From assembly GCA_026786155.1 (NCBI GenBank), contig JAJAYR010000011.1:1-12597 (forward strand): a stretch of 12,597 nucleotides of DNA, given 5' to 3'. The translations under genes and the position numbers were made by a program. The number at the start of each line of letters is the position of its first letter. Positions within the stretch are counted from its first letter, which is position 1. The DNA is from Pyrinomonadaceae bacterium (GTDB lineage Bacteria > Acidobacteriota > Blastocatellia > Pyrinomonadales > Pyrinomonadaceae). Below are positions 6,929 to 12,597 of the stretch, in pieces. The notes under the pieces were generated by a model. That model searched no databases and was not told the origin of the DNA. It saw nothing but the letters and a program-made list of their open reading frames with translations.

Positions 6929-7728
6929 GCGAAACAAACGGACATCACGAAAAAAAGCGGCTGACGAATCCGCCGCCAACGGTTGATATTAAAATTCAGC
7001 GGCGCGAAAAACCGGACGCGGCGGCGCACTGGGAAACTTTTGAGATTCCTTATCGCAAAAATCTCAATGTCATTTCCGCGCTGATGGAAATTCGCAAAAA
7101 TCCGGTGATGAAGGACGGCAGACCAACCACGCCGCCGGTTTGGGATATGAGTTGTCTCGAACAGGTGTGCGGTATTTGCACGATGGTTATTGACGGGCGC
7201 GTGCGCCAATCGTGTTCGGCTCTGGTGGACGATTTATTATTGGCGAGCGGCGGCAATACGATTTCGTTAAAGCCGATGTCGAAATTTCCGAACGTCCGCG
7301 ATTTGCGCGTTGACCGTTCGCGGATGTTTGACCATCTCAAACAAGTTCACGCCTGGGTCGAACTCGACGGCACGCACGATTTGGGTCCGGGACCGCGAAT
7401 GTCGCAGGAAACGGTTCACGAACGCTACGCTTATTCGCGCTGTATGACGTGCGGCTGCTGTCTCGAAGCCTGTCCGCAGTATCACGACGGCAATTACGTC
7501 GGACCGCAGGCGATTGTGCAGGCGCGGCTTTTCAATATGCACCCGTCGGGCAAGATGAACCGCGACGAACGGCTCGAAGGCTTGATGCAGGAAGACGGCA
7601 TTACCAATTGCGGCAACGCGCAAAACTGCGTTCAAGGCTGCCCGATGTCAATTCCGATAACGCGGGCAATTTACGAAACGAACCGCGAAGTTTTGATTCA
7701 CGGGCTTTTCGGCTGGCTGAGGAAATAA
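6925..7728 (+). CDS. sdhB: Succinate dehydrogenase iron-sulfur subunit (type B)
   Basis: Electron-transfer subunit of complex II, carrying electrons from FAD to the membrane hemes and quinone. The 267 residues contain an N-terminal plant-type [2Fe-2S] domain with Cys77, Cys82, Cys85 (CLEQVCGIC) and Cys97 (RQSC). The C-terminal ferredoxin domain has Cys173, Cys176, Cys179 and Cys183 (CMTCGCCLEACP), then Cys229, Cys235 and Cys239 (NCGNAQNCVQGCP). By analogy with E. coli, 173/176/179/239 bind [4Fe-4S] and 183/229/235 bind [3Fe-4S]. All ligands are intact. The start ATG overlaps the preceding Uma2 stop, so its expression depends on translation of an unrelated gene. It is the last gene of the operon, followed by a strong hairpin. 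Confidence 0.97.
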   Translation: MSETNGHHEKKRLTNPPPTVDIKIQRREKPDAAAHWETFEIPYRKNLNVISALMEIRKNPVMKDGRPTTPPVWDMSCLEQVCGICTMVIDGRVRQSCSALVDDLLLASGGNTISLKPMSKFPNVRDLRVDRSRMFDHLKQVHAWVELDGTHDLGPGPRMSQETVHERYAYSRCMTCGCCLEACPQYHDGNYVGPQAIVQARLFNMHPSGKMNRDERLEGLMQEDGITNCGNAQNCVQGCPMSIPITRAIYETNREVLIHGLFGWLRK

Positions 7729-7733
7729 TTGTC

Positions 7734-7811
7734 AGGTAAAAAGGTAAAAGGTAAAAGGTTAGACTTTCGCACTTCTGAAGAAAGTTTAACCTTTTACCTT
7801 TTTACCTTTTT
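7734..7811. terminator. Bidirectional hairpin terminator between convergent genes
   Basis: AGGTAAA-type repeats on the left (7734-7761) pair with TAACCTTTTACC-type repeats on the right (7787-7811) with a one-base bulge. The stem continues inward through ACTTTC (7763-7768) and GAAAGT (7780-7785), leaving a short loop. T-rich tracts fall on the 3' side when read in either direction. It sits 5 nt after the sdhB stop and 6 nt after the end of the convergent GGDEF-EAL gene, so it can serve both. The arms are simple tandem units, so it may also belong to a dispersed repeat family. Confidence 0.75.
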
Positions 7812-7816
7812 CCATT

Positions 7817-9895
7817 TTACTGAATCGTCGCCAAAACTGAAACGTCTTTGAATTCGCTGCTCGGAACGACCGCGCTTTTTTTCTCGTTGCCGTTTAGATA
7901 TTCGTTCGTATCATCAAAACTCATCGGTTTTGAATAGAAATAACCCTGCGCTCCTTCGCATTTGAGTTTTTTCAACTGCTCCATTTGCGCTTCGGTTTCC
8001 ACGCCTTCGGCGATTACCTTAATGCCGAGACTGTCGGCGAGCGTTAAAATCGTCTGCACGATTTCGAGGTTGTGTCCTTCCGCGTCAATCGGGCTGATAA
8101 ACGAGCGGTCAATTTTCAGCGTCGAAATCGGCAATTGCATCAGATAGCTGAGATTCGAGTAACCCGTGCCGAAGTCGTCAATGTTTATTTCGATGCCCAA
8201 ATCACGAAGCCGGTGAAGCATTCCGACCGCTTTTTCACGATGTTCAAAAAACACCGATTCGGTGATTTCGAGTTTTAATTCGTGCGGCGAAAATCCCGTA
8301 TCCTTCAAAATGCGGTGAATCGTTTCGATCAAATCCATCTTGGCGAATTGTTTGCACGAAAGATTGACGCTCATCGTGAAGGGCGAATCGGCAGGGAAGT
8401 TTTTCTTCAAAATCTGACCTTGCTGGCAAGCCTTTCGCAGAATCTGTTCGCCGAGCGCGTCAATCAAACCAATTTCTTCCGCCAGCGAAATAAATCTGTC
8501 CGGCGTTATCAATCCCAATGTTTTATGATGCCAGCGGGCGAGAGCTTCAAAGCCCTGAATTTTGTTGCTTTTCAGCGAGTAAATCGGTTGATAAAAAACG
8601 CTCAATTCTTCGCGCTCAATCGCTTTTCGCAAATCGGTTTCCAGTTGCAGCGTCGTTTTGACATCTTCGTGCATTTCTTCGCTGAAAACTTCGTGGCAGG
8701 CTTTGCCCGCGCGTTTCGCCTGATACATTGCCGTATCCGCGTCGCGCATCATATCTTCGGGCGAAAGATGTTTTTCCGAACGATGCAGAATGCCGATGCT
8801 CGCCGAACTATAAATTTCGTGTCCGCTCAAATTAAACGGCTCCGCAAATTTTTCCTGCAACCGCTCGGCGATGCGGACGACTTCCGCCGCTTCATATCTG
8901 CCTTCGACCAAAATCGTAAATTCGTCGCCGCCGAGTCGCGCCACCAAATCGTCCGGGCGCAGACAATCGCGCAGTCTTTCGGCGATGCCGACGAGCAGGC
9001 GGTCGCCGAAAACGTGACCGAGACTGTCATTGACGATTTTGAAACGGTCGAGGTCAATAAACAAAATGCTGACTTTGTGGCACTGGTTAAATTGAGAATT
9101 GACAATCGCCTGTTCGAGCCGCGTCATAAAAAACGCGCGGTTCGGCAGTTTGGTTAAAGCGTCGTGCGAGGCTTCATATTTTAACTGCTGTTCCGCCAAT
9201 TTCTTGTCGGTGATGTCCTGAATCTGGAAAATCAGATTCGGGCGATGATGACCGCTCTCGCCGCCCGCGGTCGAAACGCTCCACGCCGCCCAGACGGTCG
9301 CGCCCGATTTGTGAATATATCGCTGCTCAAGCTGGCAGGTCGGGATTTTGCCGGAAAGCAGTTCGTGAATTTTGACCAGCGTATTGCCCAAATCTTCCGT
9401 GAAAAGCATTGATTGAAAATCGGCGGCGAGAAATTCGTCTTCCGTGTAGCCGAGAATGTCGCAGAGCGCGCGGTTGACTTTGAGCCAGTTGCCGTCAATC
9501 GAAACCAGCGCGATGCCGATGGGCGCGTAATTAAAAGCACTGCGAAAGCGTTCTTCCGATTCGCGGAGAGCCGCCGATTGGTTTTCTAAAATTTTAGCGT
9601 AGCTCTCGGCTTGTTCAGCCTGCGTCGTCGCCATTTCCACATTCTTCATATACATCCGGTAAGTCAGATAAATGAAAAAGATAATGGGGAAGGTTGCCGC
9701 AACTACGCCGAAACCGAGAGTGTCGGAGGCTTTCAGCAAACAGCCCGCGCTGACCGCGCCGACGAAATAGGTAATAAATGTCCAGGCATATTGAGTTTTC
9801 CAAGTTTCCCAAAGCGGTTTTTCACTTTTCAGCGCACCGTAAATCGAGGCGAAAGTCGTGTTGGCAATAAACTGCACCAACGCCATTATTGACAA
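7817..9895 (-). CDS. PAS-GGDEF-EAL cyclic-di-GMP turnover protein (C-terminal part of interrupted gene)
   Basis: The downstream 692 codons carry two or three remaining membrane helices (residues 1-83), a short coiled region, and a PAS/PAC sensor domain (about 112-232). A diguanylate cyclase domain (245-400) and a cyclic-di-GMP phosphodiesterase domain (420-665) follow. The GGDEF signature is intact (322-326), with a product-inhibition I-site RPDD (313-316) exactly five residues before it. In the EAL domain, EAL (450-452), SVNLS, EITES, DDFG (573-576), LKID and AEGVE are all present, so both activities look possible. If translated separately it would have to start at TTG 9893-9895 or ATG 9884-9886; neither has a visible ribosome-binding site, so expression of this half is doubtful unless the upstream stop is bypassed. 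Confidence 0.85.
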   Translation of the reverse strand: MSIMALVQFIANTTFASIYGALKSEKPLWETWKTQYAWTFITYFVGAVSAGCLLKASDTLGFGVVAATFPIIFFIYLTYRMYMKNVEMATTQAEQAESYAKILENQSAALRESEERFRSAFNYAPIGIALVSIDGNWLKVNRALCDILGYTEDEFLAADFQSMLFTEDLGNTLVKIHELLSGKIPTCQLEQRYIHKSGATVWAAWSVSTAGGESGHHRPNLIFQIQDITDKKLAEQQLKYEASHDALTKLPNRAFFMTRLEQAIVNSQFNQCHKVSILFIDLDRFKIVNDSLGHVFGDRLLVGIAERLRDCLRPDDLVARLGGDEFTILVEGRYEAAEVVRIAERLQEKFAEPFNLSGHEIYSSASIGILHRSEKHLSPEDMMRDADTAMYQAKRAGKACHEVFSEEMHEDVKTTLQLETDLRKAIEREELSVFYQPIYSLKSNKIQGFEALARWHHKTLGLITPDRFISLAEEIGLIDALGEQILRKACQQGQILKKNFPADSPFTMSVNLSCKQFAKMDLIETIHRILKDTGFSPHELKLEITESVFFEHREKAVGMLHRLRDLGIEINIDDFGTGYSNLSYLMQLPISTLKIDRSFISPIDAEGHNLEIVQTILTLADSLGIKVIAEGVETEAQMEQLKKLKCEGAQGYFYSKPMSFDDTNEYLNGNEKKSAVVPSSEFKDVSVLATIQ

Positions 9896-9937
9896 GGCGA
9901 TGAAGAAATTATTGAAATCTTCGCCCTGCCCGTGCAG

Positions 9938-10357
9938 TTAGCTTTCCGTATACAGCCCGAAAGCCTTCAGCGTTAAAACGACGAGGCTCGTCGAAAGCGC
10001 CATCGCCGCCATATTAAAAAAGACGGTGATTTTTTTATTGCAGAAACGCCACGACGAAAAAACCGCTTCGACCGCCGCCAAAATGATGGCAATTTCACCG
10101 CCGTATAAAAGCAGCGCGAGAAAAATGAAAGTATCTGAAACGGCGATGTGCGACTTGAAGCGCGGAATTTGAATAGTAACGCGCGAGCCGATGCCGATGG
10201 TGAAACCGAACAAAATCAAAAAATGTAAATCGAGTTTTTCAAAAGGCAGATAAAAAAACGTCGCCGCCAAACACCAACATCCCAACGTCAGAATCGTCAG
10301 CATATAGGTTTTGGTTCTTGTCTGGGTGTTCATATCGGATGAGCGTGGAAGACTCAC
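9938..10357 (-). CDS. Membrane sensor fragment (N-terminal part of interrupted gene)
   Basis: 139 codons from GTG 10357, or 131 from ATG 10333, encoding about five hydrophobic helices (around YMLTILTLGCWCLAATFFYL, LHFLILFGFTIGIGS, SDTFIFLALLLYGGEIAII, LAAVEAVF and FFNMAAMALSTSLVVL). It ends at TAA 9938. The AVSDTFIFLALLLYGGE segment resembles the integral-membrane sensory domains that precede PAS/GGDEF modules in acidobacterial proteins; the ligand is unknown. Taken alone it has no catalytic or binding motif, and its last helix leads directly into the continuation in the same frame, so it is best read as a truncated product rather than a separate gene. Confidence 0.7.
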   Translation of the reverse strand: MSLPRSSDMNTQTRTKTYMLTILTLGCWCLAATFFYLPFEKLDLHFLILFGFTIGIGSRVTIQIPRFKSHIAVSDTFIFLALLLYGGEIAIILAAVEAVFSSWRFCNKKITVFFNMAAMALSTSLVVLTLKAFGLYTES

Positions 10358-10366
10358 ATAATAATC

Positions 10367-10390
10367 TAAAATTCAGATACTGCTTGACAA
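10367..10390 (-). promoter_or_regulatory. Possible promoter of the GGDEF-EAL locus
   Basis: On the minus strand TTGTCA (complement of 10385-10390) is followed after about 16 nt by TAGATT, overlapping a TATTAT-like stretch, just before the GTG/ATG start region. The match is modest (5 of 6 for the -35, 4 of 6 for the -10). The sequence is AT-rich and no Shine-Dalgarno is visible at either start candidate. Confidence 0.3.
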
Positions 10391-10455
10391 AACGGGAGTT
10401 TATTTTCGATTCGGAAAGTTTAAGTTGTTGATTTCAGACAACCTAAAAGGTCAAG

Positions 10456-10486
10456 AAAAAAGAGAGGCTCAGATAGAACCTCTCTT
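10456..10486 (-). terminator. Rho-independent terminator of the GNAT gene
   Basis: Perfect 8-bp stem AAGAGAGG (10460-10467) / CCTCTCTT (10479-10486) with an 11-nt loop. Read on the minus strand, the stem is followed by a T-run (complement of the A-tract from 10456), the standard intrinsic terminator form. It lies about 45 nt past the stop of the acetyltransferase gene and upstream of the GGDEF-EAL locus, so it separates the two transcripts. The rest of the 10358-10528 gap holds only weak AT-rich hairpins. Confidence 0.8.
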
Positions 10487-10528
10487 AATTGTAAAGAACG
10501 ACAAACTTTTTGTCTATGTTTTTTTTCG

Positions 10529-11434
10529 TTAAACAAAAATCGTTTGACAGCAGTCGGTATTCTTGAATCCGGCTTTGACGAAACTGCGGTGTGCGCCGGT
10601 AAATTCGACATTGGTCAACAAACAGACGTTTTCGACTTTTTCCAATAATTGCTGACCCAGTTTTGAAAGACAGCTTGAGCCGATGCCTTTGCCGCGATAT
10701 TCCGGCGCGACGTAGATGCCTTCCAGATAAACGACATCGGAAGTTTCGGCGACAATATCGGCTTTGAAAATCAGTTTGCCGTTCTCGAACACGACGAACG
10801 TCCGCCCTTTTTCGATTCGTTTCAAACAGCGTTTCAGAAAACCTGCGCGGTCTTTGAGCAGCGGGCTGACGCCGCTTTCGATAAAGGCGACTTCATCGTG
10901 CGCGACGGCGATTTGTTCGAGTTCGTCCGCGTTGGCGACGCGCACGTCCCAATCACAATTTTGGACGAAGAACGGGAAGTTGAGTTCAAAAAGCAGTTCG
11001 GTGCAAACTTTTCGCGCCGGGCGATTATCGCCGGTAAAATGCCGCCAAAAAGTTTCAATCGTTTTGCCGTCCGCCATCATAATGTGAATCGGTGTTTCCG
11101 ATTGACGGGCGACGACGGCGAAAGCCGTTAAAGAATCGTCCGAACGCGCTTCGATTAAAGTCGTGTGTCCGATGAGCGCGACTCCTTCGAGTTTTCCCGC
11201 CAAACTTCGATAGCCGTAGAATTTGCCGCGATTGTCGGTATTTTCCATTCCGTTGTCCCGGATAAAACTCGTCATCACGACCGTATGCACGGGACGGATT
11301 TTCAGGAATGACAGGACTTCTTCTTTGTCAGTTTTAGTCAGCGTCCGCATCCTGTTTAAGTCCGGCGTTGTCTGAAAAGTAAATTGGCTGGCGACTCTGT
11401 TTTTTGATGGATTGGTTGCGAGTTGTAATTTCAT
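10529..11434 (-). CDS. Two-domain GNAT family N-acetyltransferase
   Basis: A 301-residue putative acetyl-CoA-dependent acyltransferase. The C-terminal GNAT domain (about 163-300) shows the acetyl-CoA pyrophosphate loop RGKGIG (247-252) after the strand YLEGIYVAPEY. It also has a late KAGF motif (287-290) typical of the fold. The N-terminal half (about 30-150) resembles the accessory domain found before GNAT in DUF4081-like proteins, with FIRDNGMENT and GVALIGHTTLIEAR stretches; this assignment is from memory. The ATG at 11432-11434 has AGGAG nine nt upstream (11444-11448), a well-supported start. The substrate is not apparent. It is preceded by a protease gene on the same strand at 42 nt and followed by its own terminator, so it could be co-transcribed with the protease. 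Confidence 0.88.
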   Translation of the reverse strand: MKLQLATNPSKNRVASQFTFQTTPDLNRMRTLTKTDKEEVLSFLKIRPVHTVVMTSFIRDNGMENTDNRGKFYGYRSLAGKLEGVALIGHTTLIEARSDDSLTAFAVVARQSETPIHIMMADGKTIETFWRHFTGDNRPARKVCTELLFELNFPFFVQNCDWDVRVANADELEQIAVAHDEVAFIESGVSPLLKDRAGFLKRCLKRIEKGRTFVVFENGKLIFKADIVAETSDVVYLEGIYVAPEYRGKGIGSSCLSKLGQQLLEKVENVCLLTNVEFTGAHRSFVKAGFKNTDCCQTIFV

Positions 11435-11443
11435 GATGATTTT

Positions 11444-11448
11444 CTCCT
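11444..11448 (-). promoter_or_regulatory. Shine-Dalgarno of the GNAT gene
   Basis: AGGAG on the minus strand, nine bases before the ATG at 11434. It is the clearest ribosome-binding site in the window and fixes this start. Confidence 0.8.
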
Positions 11449-11476
11449 ATAATTTTCTATTTGTAATCACCATAAA

Positions 11477-12597
11477 TTAAGGCGCGGGCGACATACAACT
11501 CGTGTTGTCACCAACAAGAGCGTTTATTGCCATTGCGTTGCCGTCGGAAATCAACACGCCGTCGGAAATCAGCACACCGTCGGAAATCAGCACGCCTTGT
11601 CCGAGCATCGAGCCGTTCGACATCGTATTGCTGCCCATAAACAATGCGCCGTCGCTAATCAGAACGCCGTTGCTGTTGATTTTGATTGCTCCCTGGTAAA
11701 GATTGACGCTTGATAATACGGTTGACGAACGAATCAGCGTCGTGCCGGACATCGTTGTGCCGTCGCTGATCAGCACGCCGTTGCCATACATTCCCTGCCA
11801 ATTTGCCATCAATGCGTCGCCGTAAAGAATTCCGTAATTGGTTACAACGCCTTTGCCCCAATAAACCGTTCCCGAACCCGCAATATCGTCGTTTCCTTCG
11901 AGCGGAGCGGTCAACATTGATGTTCCTTGGGTAAGCGAAGTAACACCGGGCTTTAATTTACCGACGATTTCCAATGCGCCTTCGACATTTACCAAGCCCG
12001 CGCCCTGCTCTAAAGTGCTGGTGTTTTTAATCTGCTGCGCGGAATACATCAAAATCGCTTTGACCAGAGCCGGTGTTAAATCGGGTCGAGCTTCGAGCAT
12101 CATCGCCGCCGCACCTGAAACAAGCGGAGCCGCCATCGAAGTTCCGCTCATATACATCATCTGGTCGTTGCCCGTGCCTCCGGCATTGAGCGACGGATTC
12201 TTACTAATAATACTGTCGGTTTGCAAAACCGAACTCGGCGAAACGGCGGCAATCAGTTTATTGCCCGGCGCAACGATGTCCGGTTTGATCAGGTTGTCGT
12301 ATTTTCTCACGCCGCCAACGGTTTTATAACCGCGCGTCGGACCGCTCGAACTGAATGTGGCAACCGTGTCGTCATAGCGTGTGTCCGTGCCATAGGTGTT
12401 GACCGCGCCAACGGTAATCACCGAAGGTTCGATACCGGGCGAGTTGATGCCGCCATAGATTTTACTGCCGAGCGCGTTTTTACCGTTGTTTCCGGCGGAA
12501 GCAACAACGACGATTCCGGCGTTGTAAGCGCGGCGAGCGGCTAAACAAAGCGGGTCGGTCGTGTAACTGTCTTTCGGCGGCGTTCCCAAACTCATAT
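11477..12597 (-). CDS. S8 (subtilisin-like) serine peptidase with C-terminal VLISDG repeats (5' partial)
   Basis: The last 372 or so residues of a subtilase; the start, signal peptide and catalytic Asp and His lie beyond the window edge. The Met at 12593-12595 belongs to the internal MSLG motif and is not a start. Visible landmarks are the oxyanion-hole Asn in VVVASAGNNG (Asn36 of the visible part), FSSSGPT, IKPDIVAPG, and the catalytic Ser in MSGTSMAAPLVSG (Ser153). After the catalytic domain (to about 213) comes a Gly/Ser/Asn-rich tail with five VLISDG units, three of them in direct tandem, ending in CMSPAP. Such proteases are normally exported; the tail may be a surface or folding element. 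I recall similar VLISDG tails on acidobacterial S8 proteins, but could not check. Tail function is unknown. Confidence 0.92.
   Translation of the reverse strand, partial: MSLGTPPKDSYTTDPLCLAARRAYNAGIVVVASAGNNGKNALGSKIYGGINSPGIEPSVITVGAVNTYGTDTRYDDTVATFSSSGPTRGYKTVGGVRKYDNLIKPDIVAPGNKLIAAVSPSSVLQTDSIISKNPSLNAGGTGNDQMMYMSGTSMAAPLVSGAAAMMLEARPDLTPALVKAILMYSAQQIKNTSTLEQGAGLVNVEGALEIVGKLKPGVTSLTQGTSMLTAPLEGNDDIAGSGTVYWGKGVVTNYGILYGDALMANWQGMYGNGVLISDGTTMSGTTLIRSSTVLSSVNLYQGAIKINSNGVLISDGALFMGSNTMSNGSMLGQGVLISDGVLISDGVLISDGNAMAINALVGDNTSCMSPAP
11541..11594 (-). repeat. 18-bp tandem repeat encoding VLISDG
   Basis: Three consecutive 18-nt units (plus-strand form CCGTCGGAAATCAGCACG) differ from each other at only one to three bases. 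Two more diverged single units lie at 11649-11666 and 11760-11777 in the same frame. Near-identity of the tandem copies, against the older dispersed copies, suggests recent slippage expansion. Confidence 0.9.

Larger units (their letters stand above)
7817..10357 (-). pseudogene. Membrane PAS-GGDEF-EAL gene interrupted by one in-frame stop
   Basis: The reading frame runs unbroken from 10357 to 7817 except for a TAA at 9938-9940. The 14 codons between that stop and the next possible start (9895) encode LHGQGEDFNNFFIA, which continues straight into the hydrophobic LSIMALVQFIANTTF helix. The two open frames are therefore one gene of about 846 codons with a nonsense codon in a loop between predicted membrane helices 5 and 6. 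No frameshift or other damage is visible and all catalytic motifs downstream are intact. This points to a recent mutation, a sequencing error, or readthrough. The ATG at 10331-10333 or the GTG at 10355-10357 may be the true start. Confidence 0.8.

Noticed and set aside
8282..9157. Long plus-strand open frame of 291 codons
   Set aside because: It lies wholly antisense to the GGDEF-EAL coding region, has a basic low-quality composition and no recognisable motif; it is a shadow of the real gene.
10384..10389. TTGACA box on the plus strand
   Set aside because: No matching -10 at normal spacing and no plus-strand gene downstream; likely chance.
10500..10520. Plus-strand hairpin GACAAA/TTTGTC followed by a T-run
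   Set aside because: The stem is six bases and AT-rich, and no plus-strand gene ends here; the minus-strand terminator at 10456-10486 explains the gap better.

Overview
The window is about 12.6 kb of moderately GC-rich bacterial DNA. Its content best fits an acidobacterium, probably of the Blastocatellia/Pyrinomonadales type. The reasons are a type B (Bacillus-like) succinate dehydrogenase in sdhC-A-B order, a subtilisin-like protease ending in VLISDG repeats, a two-part GNAT protein, and AT-rich intergenic DNA full of short inverted repeats. This placement is inferred from remembered family resemblance, not from a marker gene.

Layout. Positions 1-578 hold the 3' part of a 3-methyladenine DNA glycosylase gene (+). 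It is convergent with a LysR-type regulator gene (783-1670, -), with a repeat-bearing gap between them. A divergent, AT-rich intergenic region (1671-1901) with a long hairpin repeat, a TAATAAG dyad and a TATAAT box leads into the central operon. This operon (1902-7728, +) encodes succinate dehydrogenase: cytochrome b subunit (sdhC), flavoprotein (sdhA) and iron-sulfur protein (sdhB). It is interrupted twice. A two-gene RelE/YafQ-like toxin-antitoxin module lies between sdhC and sdhA. Three tandem Uma2-family (PD-(D/E)xK nuclease fold) genes lie between sdhA and sdhB. From sdhA onward the genes abut or overlap (gap of 2 nt, TAA|ATG, TAA|ATG, ATGA), so the Uma2 genes are embedded in the translation of a core respiratory operon.

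A hairpin terminator (about 7734-7811) separates this operon from a convergent locus (7817-10357, -). That locus encodes a membrane-anchored PAS-GGDEF-EAL cyclic-di-GMP protein whose frame is cut by a single in-frame TAA at 9938-9940, inside the membrane sensor region. Upstream of it, also on the minus strand, lie a two-domain GNAT acetyltransferase (10529-11434) with its own terminator, and the 3' end of a secreted-type S8 serine protease gene (11477-12597) that runs off the window.

The strongest candidate for something undescribed is the sdh operon with its two inserted modules. The three Uma2 paralogs have near-identical DNA at the gene junctions but about half-diverged central domains, and all keep the visible catalytic residues. 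No CRISPR array, tRNA, rRNA or transposase was seen. No gap between genes exceeds 300 bases.
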